The translations under genes were made by a program, and so were the position numbers. Under the pieces are notes generated by a model. It was not told where the DNA came from and searched no databases. It worked only from the letters and a program-made list of their open reading frames with translations. A stretch of DNA of 64,000 nucleotides from Absidia repens (lineage: Eukaryota; Mucoromycota; Mucoromycetes; Mucorales; Cunninghamellaceae), in contig MCGE01000013.1 in the NCBI GenBank assembly GCA_002105175.1, forward strand, positions 868,001-932,000. The letters are read 5' to 3'. Numbering within the stretch: position 1 is the first letter of the stretch; every line of letters starts with the position of its first letter. Positions 11,998-22,770 of the stretch are shown in pieces.

Positions 11998-12179
11998 GAT
12001 TGAACACTAGTTTAAAGAGAAAGAAAAAAAAATCCCCCCCACGCGTGGGCCTAGACCCTATACAGTCATCCCGGAGTTAGAAAATTGAAAAAGTCGCATT
12101 ACTCGCTCGCCATACTACTACACAATGAAACAAAAAAATCAATCACCAACAAGAAACACTTGTACAAATCAATTATTTA

Positions 12180-12500
12180 TTTTTGCGTTTTATTTTTATT
12201 TTTTTTTGCCTTTTTCTATCTCTTTCCTTTTTGGTTAAGCTTCAATGAAGTGAAGATAATCTTGTATTAGTATTAGGACTTGAATCAGGACATTTTGAAA
12301 TATGCAAAACAAACATCATGAAAACCCCCTTTTATTTTGGATTCTTGATTTTGGATCGCCTTCTCTTCGGAAGTAGTATAATGGAATCGTTCTCTGTTCA
12401 TCTAGCATTAGTTTGGTGTTAATTCAGTGCTAGCTGTCATAGTTTGTATCTACATTTGAATAAAATATATTTTGTCACTTTTTATCGTTCATCTCTCTGT
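12180..12500 (+). repeat. Decayed copy C of the CACGTG-headed dispersed repeat
   Basis: It keeps the T/C-rich lead, AGTATTAGGACTTGAATCAGG, CCCCTTTTATTTTGGATTC, GTTAATTCAGTGCTAG and GTATCTACATTTGAATAAAA in family order. The CCCGCCCACGTG head is lost and there is an insertion around 12362-12400. Confidence is lower than for the intact copies. Confidence 0.6.
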
Positions 12501-13866
12501 CATACGTTTACATCATTTGTTCTGTTAAACGTGTATACATGTGCATAGAAAAAGTAACTGGTGTGTGTGTGTGTGTTAAAAAGAAATAGCTTGGATAATA
12601 CGGTGATCCCTTTCACCATGTTAAAAATATGCTACTACAGAGTATTTTGTTCTCCCCTCTGTAATTCGCACTTTGGTAGGTTATATGGATAGTAAGTGTG
12701 GATTGTTGTTAGTGCAGTCTCAACTCATTTCCAGCAAAAAATGGCAATTTATTTATTTTATTTTTTTTATTTTTTTTTATATCTTTTTTTTTTTATATAC
12801 AGGTAAAACTCACATGTAAAGTACCTTTGGTTTAGTTTGGCGACTTGTTAGTAGAACTGTGGTGGTGGATACGGCGTTTATTGACTCGAAATGATCTCAT
12901 GTTGACTGGAACTAGGTGAAATTTTTTAATGCCAGGCTTCAAACGACATACTTCTCCTTTCGATAGTGACTGTGTGCGGCATGACGATAATTTTATTAGC
13001 TTGTATATAGGATGCCTTTTTGAATAAATGTAAATTGATTTTTGATGCAATGATTTTTGGAGTAAAGCTTGAACGGTGGATTTAGAATGAAATGCTTTTG
13101 TTTTCGTCGTAGTGTTAGAGATGGGCGTATGGAATTAGGAAATGACGCTCTGATTATATTTTTAAAATATGGGTGATATATTTATTTCGCGTAAAAATCC
13201 ATTATGATCATGATGTTAAAAAACATTATCCTGGTAGAATCCAATTGCCATAATTGGCATTGTTATAGATACAGTACTTCCACCGTTACTTGTCGCATTT
13301 TTTGAAATCGATGTCGCATTAAAATAAAATCAGATGTCGGGGCTTGATATTTTCAGATGTCGCATTTTTTTGGTTAAGGAGATATCATAAGACCTATATG
13401 TTCAAAATAATATCTAAAAGCATGATTACAATACAAAAAAAGTAGAAGCAAAATAAAAGTAATGGAATAGTTTATTGAATGTATAAGATAGAGGAGGGGG
13501 TGAATCAAATAATCTAAGCTAAAGGACTAAACTAGAAAAAAAAAATGGGTAAATTGGTTTTTTATTGAGACAGTCGTCAAGGGATAAAGTGGCGAATATA
13601 AACAAAAAACAAAAACAAGTGGACGTAATAAATTATAAGAATAAAAGGATTTTATTGAGAATGCAAATAAAAATAAAAAGGATAACGGTTCAGTGTATAC
13701 TAAAAATAAAGACTGATTCAAATATAAGCTAAAGATTGAGGCCATTCTACGAATCCAATTCACATATTTCAGTTTGATATGAATTCACATTGCCTTGTTT
13801 GTGCACCGGTTTTGCTTGTTCTTGAAAATCAAACCTTTTTTTCACCAGCCCTGGAGCGTAGCAGCA
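12501..13866. other. Intergenic, no gene recognised
   Basis: A (GT)n run is near 12562 and T-rich stretches lie at 12750-12795. Short open frames exist on both strands, but none has splice partners or recognisable protein sequence. The motif GATGTCGCATTTTTT occurs twice (near 13310 and 13355) with small changes. Confidence 0.5.
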
Positions 13867-13870
13867 ATAG

Positions 13871-14947
13871 AGCGTAGAGAAACAAGGACATCGATAATAT
13901 AAACCACCACCAGTAATTAGGAAAGTGAGTACACAGCCCTAACACTTTGCAATGGCACTATTCCGAGCCTGTCAGAGCAAGTGGGAATATACTGGAATCA
14001 CCCTTGTATATTCCGGTCCCGTCGAAGGCGAGCCAAGCCCAGTGCATTCGTTCTCCAAAGAAAAACTAAAAACACACCCGCCCTACCATTTGCAGTGGAA
14101 CAGTTTGCCCTTTTTTGTTTCTCCACGCCAACGATATACTACCAAATTTTTTCCTTGACCATACAAAAACAAAAAAAAAAGCAAAAAAGGTTAGTATCAT
14201 ATTCATATTCTTGGTGTTGATATAGTTTTGTTGCTTTGATTGTAACAGACCTTCATCATTTTTTTTTACCAGCGATAGAGCGTAGAGAAACAAGGACATC
14301 GATAATATAAACCACCACCAGTAATTAGAAAAGTGAGTACACAACCCTAACACTTTGCAATGGCACGATTCCGAGCCTGTCAGAGCAAGTGGGAATATAC
14401 TGGAATCACCCTAGTATATTCCGGTCCCGTCGAAGGCGAGCCAAGCCCACTGCATTCGTTCTCCAAAGAAAAACTAAAAACACACCCGCCCTACCATTTG
14501 CAGCGGAACAGTTTGCCCTTTTTTGTTTCTCCACGCCAACGATATACTACCAAATTTTTTCCTTGACCATACAAAAACAAAAAAAAAGCAAAAAAGGTTA
14601 GTATCATATTCATATTCTTGGTGTTGATATAGTTTTGTTGCTTTGATTGTAACAGACCTTCGTCATTTTTTTTTACCAGCGATAGAGCGTAGAGAAACAA
14701 GGACATCGATAATATAAACCACCACCAGTAATTAGAAAAGTGAGTACACAACCCTAACACTTTGCAATGGCACGATTCCGAGCCTGTCAGAGCAAGTGGG
14801 AATATACTGGAATCACCCTAGTATATTCCGGTCCCGTCGAAGACGAGCCAAGCCCACTGCATTCGTTCTCCAAAGAAAAACCAAAAACACACCCGCCCTA
14901 CCATTTGCAGCGGAACAGTTTGTCCTTTTTTGCTGTTTCTCTACGCT
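13871..14947 (+). repeat. Triplicated ~407 bp tandem repeat with inverted ends
   Basis: Three head-to-tail units begin at 13871, 14279 and 14686 (spacing 408 and 407 bp) and are more than 95% alike by eye. Each unit starts AGCGTAGAGAAACA and, ~260 bp in, carries the inverted sequence TGTTTCTCYACGCY; in the third unit (14934-14947) the inversion is a perfect 14-bp match to the left end. Between units lies a ~147 bp spacer that includes GTTAGTATC ... TTTTTTTTACCAG, which looks like an intron. Each unit also holds an open frame of 68-76 codons from ATGGCAC; it shows no similarity I recognise and I do not call it a gene. It may be a tandem array of a small non-autonomous DNA element. Confidence 0.85.
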
Positions 14948-14953
14948 TTTTGA

Positions 14954-14986
14954 GGAAAGGAAAGGAAAGGAAAGGAAAGGAAAAAA
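14954..14986 (+). repeat. (GGAAA)n microsatellite
   Basis: Five to six copies of AAAGG directly follow the end of the tandem array. Confidence 0.85.
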
Positions 14987-15069
14987 AATGGGCGTAAGCT
15001 AACACTTTCATTTTTTTGGGCTTCGGAGAATAAAATTTTGGACGCTGTGATTTTTTTTTTGGATGAGGG

Positions 15070-15460
15070 TCAGATAGTTGCCAGCTGTCAGGAGTTGACA
15101 CATAATCAAGTATATAATACATCTGCCCCAAGTGATAGCACTCCATCATCATTTCTTTTTTTCTAGTCATTTTTATCATGTCATACTAATATTGTTTTTT
15201 TCGTATTCCATGATAGAGACCAGTCAAGCTTTATAATATTGATCTAGAACCCCTTTAAATTACCAAAAAAGAAAAAAATCCGTCATTCAAGTTTGCATAA
15301 TGATAGCTATCTTTGTTTACATCACTGAAGAAACCTCATGAAAAAAAGAAACAAAGTACAGCAATGCACCTGTGGGAATTGATAAATAATCAATTAGGAG
15401 TATCTAATACATCCGCCCCAAGTAATAGTACTGCTTCCTGATTTATTTATTTTTTTGGGT
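15070..15460 (+). repeat. Diverged direct duplication, ~300 bp apart
   Basis: CATAATCAAGTATATAATAC with ATCTGCCCCAAGTGATAGCA (15101-15140) is repeated as AATAATCAATTAGGAGTATC with ATCCGCCCCAAGTAATAGTA (about 15386-15431). The preceding bases (GTCAGGAGTTGACA versus GTGGGAATTGATA) also align. Its nature is unknown. Confidence 0.55.
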
Positions 15461-15933
15461 CAAGTCTACGGTTTATTCAGTACTCCACTCTCCTCTGCCG
15501 TGTCTGTCTGCTCTCTCTCTCTTGTCCCTTTTTGTCCGCCGGTGGTATTGCCAGGGCGCTTGGTTATTTGAAGAAGGCAACCAATGCCGTTTTTTTATTC
15601 GTCACATTAACCTTGAAGCTAACCTTACCATGGTGTCCAGCAGCACGTACCTCTTCTTTTCCGCCTCCATCCTCGCCCTCCACTACTATCTGTTACGAAA
15701 ACAGTGAAGAATATGGTTGATTCCAAAGTAAGTTTTAAAACAGATGATATATTGAAAAATGAAAACTAACAGGTCTTTTTTCTCTTTATTTTTTTATGAC
15801 TGTCTCAATTTAAAGTGAATAAACTGTTGAAATGCCGCCATCAAAAAATGATAATAATGCGGCAAGGCGGCGTGTAAATTTCGAACTCTTTTTTTTCCCC
15901 TTCTTTTTTGAACCGCTGTACTTTTTTCGTATC
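15461..15933. other. Upstream region of the 15.9 kb gene
   Basis: CT-rich from 15480 to 15540. A 25-codon frame beginning ATGGTGTCC at 15630 and a GTAAGT at 15729 could belong to a 5' leader exon of the next gene. Nothing here is conserved enough to call. Confidence 0.4.
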
Positions 15934-17798
15934 ATGTCTTGTGAAGCTTATATTCGAAACAACTTCCAAACCTTCGATGTCGTCAAATTTTTAAAAAACT
16001 TTGGGCTTTATGATTTGGGCTCCTCTAGGCCGTTATTCTCGGATGCAATTGAATCACTGGCGAGTGGTAAATCTAGTCCTGTATCAAGGTGGGCAAGGGA
16101 CATTGTGAAAAGCAAATACTCGGTAAGTCTATGGATCGGCTCATATGGGATAACCAAAGTTTGTCACGACTATATACTGATTTGTTTTTATTTTATCGAT
16201 TAGATTTTATCAAGCTCGGTTGCGCTCGATTACTACATTGGTGAATCAAAAAAACGGTCGATACAACTTGAACAATTGGGGCTGTTTTCTGAAAGAATAC
16301 AACAACTATCAACTCCATCAAGCAGTACGACAAATCTGAACAATATGACTGTCAGCACTGACGAGGAAAATCAAAGCACATATCCAACAGCAGCAGCAAG
16401 TGATGAAACGGCCATCGACGCAACTGAAAATGATACTGACAATGGTGACAGTGCTACTGAAAACATAAATCCAACAGCAACAGCAAATGACGCCGGAAAC
16501 GACACTGACAGCAATTATATGAAAAACCTCAAGCGTGATTTTCGGCAAAAATACCATGCTATGGACGATGAAAAGAAGTGGAAACTTAGTACTGGCAAGA
16601 TAGTGGAAGACTCGTTATATTCGTTTGGGAAAAAATGCGCTACAGAACACCTTGTCCATTCTTTTATACTGGATCCAACTGACTCTACATATCAAATCAA
16701 TGGCGTCTTTACTGAACAAGAACTACATGAAATCGTTTCCTATCACAAAAAGCCAATGGCACAACTTCCTGTGGACCTTCGGGATTACATGGACTCTTTT
16801 GGTGAAAATGAATGCTCGGCGTTGCGAAAGAAATTGTTTTCTAATTGGCCTTGGCAAGAATCCTATGATCCTCTGAAGCATGGTGAATTTGATTGGGTTA
16901 TGAATACTGTATACAACCTCATTCGTGAATATGAAGCTAGAAGCTTTGCTGTCGATCATCTTGAAGGCTGGTACACCGTTCATGTATGGCGCTTGTTTGA
17001 TACCGTTTTCGATATATTGCCGGACGTTGATATTATCAGGTAAGATTTTTGAACACTCTATGATAGATTCTCATGATGGTCTTTTATTTTTTATCTTTTA
17101 AGGGGTGAACCACCAAGCAAGGCATCGGCAGACAGGAAGAATCAGAAACGCAAGCTTGGAACGATTTTGCCAATGGACCGGAAAAAAATTGGACGACGAT
17201 GTGACTCAATCATCAGGCGAATCACAGTGGAACATGAACAATATGATGAACTAGGTGCAGGCGAAATATCACGAAAATGCGACAAATTCAACACCAAGGT
17301 CCTGAACGAATATGGACTGAAACTCCCCAAAACATTGCGCGACATGTTCAATGCTCTCTGCTCTTCTCATCAACAATGCATCCGTGAACTTGAAACTGTT
17401 GGCTATATTCATCATGGTAAAGTCTCTTTGAGTCATCAAATTGAGTGTTTTATTAAACTTTTACTTTTATTTGACTAGGTTTAAGCTGCTGTCTGCTGCG
17501 TTTGGATTCTCCCGCTGGCTACGTTGCAAGAATTGCCTCTATCCCTGAAGACCGCTGGCTGGCACTTCCTACGAAGGTGGACCGATTCAAAGATGAGGCT
17601 CTTCCAGTCATCCTCCTTGCTTGGCATGCAAAAGAAATCGTTTCTCGCGTACTCAAGGTCATTACGGGTGCTGCTCAACATCATGGTCACAACTCTACTT
17701 GGCTTGACAACGCTCTTCAACCCTCTGACACCTTTATCATGCCATACTGCTCAACATCCGATGAAACACGATGTAAACGAAACAAGGCTGGAAAATGA
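15934..17798 (+). CDS. Unknown protein with nuclease-like D...E(x)3K region
   Basis: Four exons, 15934-16122, 16204-17039, 17103-17416 and 17479-17798, all GT-AG, give 552 aa. I do not recognise a named family. Exon 2 encodes a low-complexity acidic Thr/Asn/Ala stretch (residues ~90-150) and then a helical, tryptophan-rich region (FSNWPWQESYD, HLEGWYTVHVWRLFDTVFD). Exon 3 holds the most structured-looking block: KKIGRRCDSIIRR, DELGAGEISRK and LNEYGLKLPKTLRDMF. Asp 376 followed by Glu 396 and Lys 400 recalls PD-(D/E)XK nuclease-like folds, but this is a hint only. The start was set at 15934, after a T-rich tract; an in-frame ATG at 15832 would add 34 mostly Phe-rich residues and is less likely. 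It could be a transposon-derived gene. Confidence 0.75.
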
Positions 17799-18731
17799 TT
17801 TGTTTATCTCTGGTCTTTTATTATATATCTTGCATCTATGTCATTTTTTATATCATCAATTTGATAAAAACCATTCCATTTATCCTCGATGAAGGCTTAC
17901 AATTTAGTTTAGCTTAGTATTTGTTGTAGTATTAGCTTCTCTTTATTCTGCCCCTCCTGTCCTTTTATATATTCATTTTAATAAACGACGCCCTGCGCTC
18001 CGCTGGAGTTTTAGGAAATCAAAGATTTATGTTACTTTATGTTGTTTGCTGGTTATTACGGGTGGGATTAGGTGTAGGCTTTGATGGACGGGATTAGGTG
18101 TGGACTTTGGTTGGCGGGATTAGCAAAAATCAAAAAAAGGGACATGACATCTGTTTTTTTTCAGGCGCGACACCGATTTCAAAATGTGTGACAAGTAATT
18201 CCGGAAACAGTGTATTATACCTCCAAAAGATCTTCATTCATTTTTGGAAATATCATTTATATTTAGCTGATGAGTGGCTGTGTGGAGGACAATAGTATAG
18301 TTCACGATGTTGCCACTTTGGTTGGATATTCCATCTCCGCGCCTCATGCCACCAACGAAATTTAAATCCTATCACCCCTTTTTGGAAACTACATAAACAA
18401 CAAGTTGTAAAAAAAAGGCATCAAAAGTGATGGAGTGGAGTCGAGAAAACGGTTATCACTCATTCATACAATTAAATTTATTCAGGAATATATCCCAATT
18501 AGTCATTTTCTAGTTTGTCTGGAGAGAATCGGTCGTCGGGCGTTAAGCCCATAGCGACGCCACACTTGACATGACTCAATCGTTATAGAGTTTGATCGGC
18601 CCTTGGGAAATAACAATGATGTAATGTTATCAGTCGGTAGCTCAACCATAATAAAATTACATAAAAATCGAATGCTTTCCTTCTTTTTGCATTGCACTTA
18701 TCAATTAACGACAATAATAAAATAAAAGAAA
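17799..18731. other. Intergenic with a short GGGATTAGGTGT tandem repeat
   Basis: At 18058-18125 a ~27 bp unit (GGGATTAGGTGTAGGCTTTG, GGGATTAGGTGTGGACTTTG, GGGATTAG) occurs two and a half times. No gene is recognised in the remainder. Confidence 0.6.
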
Positions 18732-18810
18732 TGACAGAACAAGGTAAAGAATTTTTGTAAACAAAAAAAAAAAAAAAAAGAAAGAAAGAACCAACAAACC
18801 AACTTCATTA

Positions 18811-18848
<38 letters not shown>

Positions 18849-19333
18849 AGCCAGAAAACAATTCATTGTCATGATATCTGATTATAAAGATGATCAAGCT
18901 CTTGAACGCCGCATGATAGCAAGACCGAAACACATGGCTATGGCAGAAAAGGCACATGAAACAGGCTATATTCTATGCGGAGGCGCCCTTTTTGATTCTC
19001 ATGAAAATCGTAAAATGGTCGGAAGTATGATGATCTGTCAGGCACATAGTAAAGAGGAACTAGAACAAAAAATAGCCAGCGATCCATATGTTCTCGGAAA
19101 GTAAGTTACCGCTTCATTTTTTGCGGAAATAGGGATCAATCAAATTAAACACCTTTTTCACTATTTAATTTAGAGTATGGGAAAAATGGACTATTACTCC
19201 TTATCGAAATGTAAGTTGGATATCCTACGTGAGAAGGCACTGATAACTGATATTAATTGTTTTTTTTTTTTTCAATACAACTTAGGCTATTGGTTTGGAT
19301 AAAGAGTTGGAAGGCGTGCCGGTAGTAATATGA
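18732..19333 (+). CDS. YCII-domain protein
   Basis: Small alpha/beta-barrel protein of the YciI-like family; the cellular role of fungal members is not established. Exons are 18732-18744, 18851-19100, 19174-19210 and 19286-19333, 115 aa. The 13-nt first exon (ATGACAGAACAAG) was added because it restores the first beta strand (KQFIVMISDYKDD), which would be cut off if translation began at the ATG at 18871. Conserved features are LERRMIARPKHMA with His 32, GYILCGGALFD, and SDPYV with Asp 82, the His/Asp pair typical of the family, then VWEKWTITPY. Intron 1 is almost entirely an A18 run and an (AT)n microsatellite ending in CTAG. Family assignment is firm; the first exon is an inference from the frame. 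Confidence 0.88.
18814..18846. repeat. (AT)n microsatellite inside an intron
   Basis: About 16 AT units that run up to the 3' splice site of intron 1 of the YCII gene. They replace the usual pyrimidine tract. Confidence 0.9.
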
Positions 19334-19917
19334 TAGAATGGGATCGTTTTTTAGTATATATTATATATATAATGAAATAAAGTGTCAATTTGTGTCGACC
19401 GCATAATACGAGGCTTATTATAGATGAAAAGACTTTTTTGAAGCGAGCGTTTTTTAACTTTGATGTTTGAAAGTGCATGCTGATCAAATTTTGCATGGCG
19501 TTCACTTGTAGAAAAAAAATCCTGCAAATGGATTAATTCCCTGAACAAATAATACGCCCAAATTTATATGTGTCATGTTATAAAAAATGTATGCTAATAT
19601 ATTCATTTTTTTCCTTTCACCATAGCGCTATCTCTCTTCTCCCCGCTCACTGATTGTTTTTACTATCAGTGCCAAAAGATACATCTAAAATAGACATTTT
19701 TCAAAGTGTTGATATCACAGTTATATATTTTATGCATTCTCTATACGCTTATCACAGGTTATTTGTTATTTGTCTACCTTAAGACTATAAACTCAAGAAA
19801 TTTCTAAGCCCGAGATGATGTGAGGGTGAGCCAGGGAATTCCTGGGTTTGAGAAAAGGATTTGGACGTTGTTTGCACGCTGTCGACTTGTGTAGTGACCA
19901 AAAATAAAAATAAAAAC
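19334..19917. other. Intergenic, no gene recognised
   Basis: 3' flank of the YCII gene with an ATGAAATAAAG signal at 19371. The rest is AT-rich with no supported feature. Confidence 0.5.
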
Positions 19918-20570
19918 GTTTCAAAACCCGCCCACGTGAAGCTTTTATTTACTCCCATTTTTCACGTTTTTTCCCTCTCTCTCTATCTCTTTCTTTCCTT
20001 TTCTTCACCGCTCAACTTCATTGAGGTCATATTGGACTTGGATTCGTGTTAGGACTAGTTTAGAAGGGTTTTCAGCACAGGGATTACAACATGCATGGGG
20101 AAACCCTTTCATTTTGGATCCAGGATTTGAAACATCAATTAGCTTAGTTTAGTGCTGGTTGCTCCATAGTTTGAATCTATAACTAAATAAATAAACGATG
20201 TCTATTTTTACTTGCTTCAATGAAAACATCCCATTAGTCTCACTCATGTCTTGTGTAATAGATTCCCTTTTTTTTTTTCTATCGTCAACCCTTCAGATTA
20301 GCGACACTTCAATAAAAGTTATCCCTTTCCGCCTTTATCATGTCTCATGCTGAATTGGCAATCCTTGTTACAGTCGTCCCTCTAGATTAGTCTTACTATT
20401 CCTCAATCCGCAAACTAGTTTCTCACATACTACCTCCATTTGATTGTGAACACTTCGCACTTTGGTTTAGTATCTACCATATTCCTTCCAATAAAATATG
20501 CCTTCTTTTTACCATCCTCTGACCCAGTATAAATGAACGAAGTTGTCTGTCGTGTGAGCATCCTATCAGA
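19918..20570 (+). repeat. Copy D of the CACGTG-headed dispersed repeat
   Basis: Head CCCGCCCACGTG at 19927-19938 after TTTCAAAA. A CT tract follows, then the core from CTTCACCGCTCAACTTC (20003) through GTTAGGACTAGTTTAGAAGG, GGGATTACAACATGCATGGG and CATTTTGGATCCAGGAT, then AAATAAATAAACG near 20190. The tail runs through CCAATAAAATATGCC (20489) to about TGTGTGAGCATCC. Confidence 0.88.
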
Positions 20571-21388
20571 CTCCTGTCTTCTAGCTCCTCGAGGCGCACA
20601 TCGAGTTATCTGCAGCTCAAGTTCTCTTACTATGAAACATGCCTCTACTATTCATATTAGTCAACCTACGTCGTACTGCCAGTAGAGCCTTCCACCACTA
20701 GACTGGCCTTATTGTATTTTATCCTGTTCATCATTTTCACTTCCGTATGTTTGGTGTAATGAAAAGTCCAAAAGGATTGTCCATAAAAGTACAAATTGCG
20801 AAGTCGTCTAAACTCATCCCATCAAAACCTACACTTCGACAATCCTCTGCCTTGACACTCAGCAGATCTTTTTTTTTTTTTTTTTTTTTTTTTTTCTGAA
20901 AGCATGAATCCCGCATACTCTACTGAATTGAAAAGAATCTTGTCTCACTAGAAGCACCACACCAAAATCATTTTGACAACCCCATATTCCTACAATGACA
21001 CATACACAATCAATCACGAGAACGTAATAAATTCATTATATTGATACATTTATTAAAATAAACTATCCTTGGCACACCCAAACAGGTCCCAAACGCAAAT
21101 CACCTATCAAGGACAAAAGGACAATAGTAAATGTAAATAGACGGGACAGTTGTTTTTAATGTTTGCATTATGTATTTTTATTTTATTATATCAAATCAAT
21201 AAAAAAAAAAAAGAGTCAGGGGATATTCACAAAGACTAAATGATAAAAACTAGGTTGTTTTTTTTCTGTACAAATGTGCTAAACGACAACAACAATAAAA
21301 GAAAAGGGGGGAAGGTGGGATAAAGTAGACTGCATTGTGTTGGGGTCAAGAGCGGATGAGGGAGACCAAGGGGGGGGATATGATTCAT
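20571..21388. other. Intergenic, H2B 3' flank
   Basis: A 27-bp T run is at 20869-20895. The stretch before 21388 is the 3' untranslated side of the H2B gene (minus strand). No other gene is recognised. Confidence 0.5.
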
Positions 21389-21748
21389 TTATTTGGAAGA
21401 GGTGTACTTGGTAACGGCCTTGGTACCTTCAGACACAGCGTGCTTGGCCAATTCACCAGGCAAGATGAGACGAACAGAGGTTTGGATTTCACGAGAAGAG
21501 ATAGTGGAGCGCTTGTTGTAGGCAGCCAACTTGGAGGCTTCGGAAGCAATACGTTCAAAGATATCGTTGACAAAGGAGTTCAAGATGGACATGGCCTTGT
21601 TGGAGATACCGGTGTCGGGGTGCACTTGCTTCAACACTTTGTAAATGTACGAGGCATAGGATTCCTTACGAGAAGACTTTCTCTTCTTGATGTCGGTCTT
21701 GGTCTTCTTTTCAGTAGTCTTAGCGGGAGCTTTACCAGCGGGAGCCAT
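21389..21748 (-). CDS. Histone H2B
   Basis: Core nucleosome histone. Single uninterrupted exon, 119 aa. It has the lysine-rich tail [15 protein letters not shown], the HBR-like [11 protein letters not shown], and the histone-fold sequence [51 protein letters not shown] and the C-terminal helix [20 protein letters not shown]. The C-terminal Lys in AVTKY is the one ubiquitinated in other fungi. It is divergently paired with H2A across 550 bp. It is the only intronless histone gene of the four here. Confidence 0.98.
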   Translation of the reverse strand: MAPAGKAPAKTTEKKTKTDIKKRKSSRKESYASYIYKVLKQVHPDTGISNKAMSILNSFVNDIFERIASEASKLAAYNKRSTISSREIQTSVRLILPGELAKHAVSEGTKAVTKYTSSK

Positions 21749-22298
21749 TTTGTTGTATATGTATATAAAAAGTCAAAAAAAAAAAAAGTGAGTGTGAAGG
21801 GAAAAAAAAAAAAAGAAATTCTTTGTGCCCGCTGGTTTTTATATTCGACGGAGATTTCCCTCATTCCACCACACCACGTAAAAGCAAAAAAAAAAAAAAA
21901 ACACGCAATTTACCTTCATTTTCAATCGCCGCACCGATGACTCTGTAGTCTGACCGTCAGTCTTTCTTTGATCATCGTATTTTTTACTTATCAAGACCAC
22001 GAAAACAACACGTTTTGACACGTTTATACACGTTTTTGGGCCGATTCATGAAATAAAAAAATTTATTTCCCATGTTTTTCTAACTTCTTTGTATTGTAGG
22101 GTTTCATTCTTCAGTCATGACTTTGAAAAAAAAATCCTAGTGCGCGCGGTAGCGGTCGGCATTTGAAACATCGAAGGAAAAAAAAAATCCACCTATAAAT
22201 ATAAAGTCGGTGTGTGTGCTTTTTTGTACTTTTTTTTTTTTTTTTTTCCTTTTCTACTATCTTTTTTTCTCAATCTCTCAAATACATTTATAACAATC
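21749..22298. promoter_or_regulatory. Divergent H2B/H2A promoter
   Basis: TATAAAAA for H2B lies at about 21836-21843 (minus strand), ~90 bp before its ATG, and TATAAATA for H2A at about 22194-22201, ~100 bp before its ATG. Three copies of ACACGTTT at 22008, 22018 and 22028 repeat with an exact 10-bp period at the midpoint between the two start codons, so they face the same side of the helix. This looks like an upstream activating array shared by both genes; its function is inferred. Confidence 0.7.
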
Positions 22299-22770
22299 AT
22301 GTCTGGTGGTAAATCTGGTGGAAAGTCTGCTTCTGGTTCCAAGTCTCAAACCCGTTCTTCTAAGGCCGGTCTTCAATTCCCTGTCGGTCGTATTCATCGT
22401 CACTTACGTCGTGGAAACTACGCTCAACGTATTGGTGCTGGTGCTCCTGGTAAGTAAATGAATTGCAACCTCTTCTCTTATGTCTTTGATTCACTCATCT
22501 GAATTTTTTTATTATTATTTGTTATTAGTTTACCTTGGTGCCGTTCTCGAATATTTGACTGCGGAAATCCTCGAATTAGCTGGTAACGCTGCCCGTGATA
22601 ACAAGAAATCCCGTATCATTCCCCGTCACTTGCAATTGGCCATCCGTAACGATGAAGAACTCAACAAGCTCCTCGGTCATGTCACTATTGCTCAAGGTGG
22701 TGTCTTGCCCAACATTCATGCTACTCTCTTGCCTACCAAGAAGAAGGGTGCTGCTTCTCAAGAACTTTAA
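22299..22770 (+). CDS. Histone H2A
   Basis: Core nucleosome histone. Exons 22299-22449 and 22529-22770 join within a Val codon and give 130 aa. It shows [75 protein letters not shown] and the acidic-patch residues. The protein ends in SQEL, the phosphorylatable SQ motif that marks DNA breaks, so this canonical H2A also serves as H2AX as in other fungi. AATAAA lies ~155 bp after the stop. Confidence 0.98.

Noticed and set aside
13952..14997. Three near-identical 68-76 codon frames in the tandem array
   Set aside because: Open frames arise because the DNA is repeated. No signal, domain or homologue is recognised, and the third copy diverges at its end.
15522..15720. Open frames of 60-62 codons before the 15.9 kb gene
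   Set aside because: They begin at non-ATG codons in a CT-rich leader and resemble no protein; kept only as a possible 5' leader.
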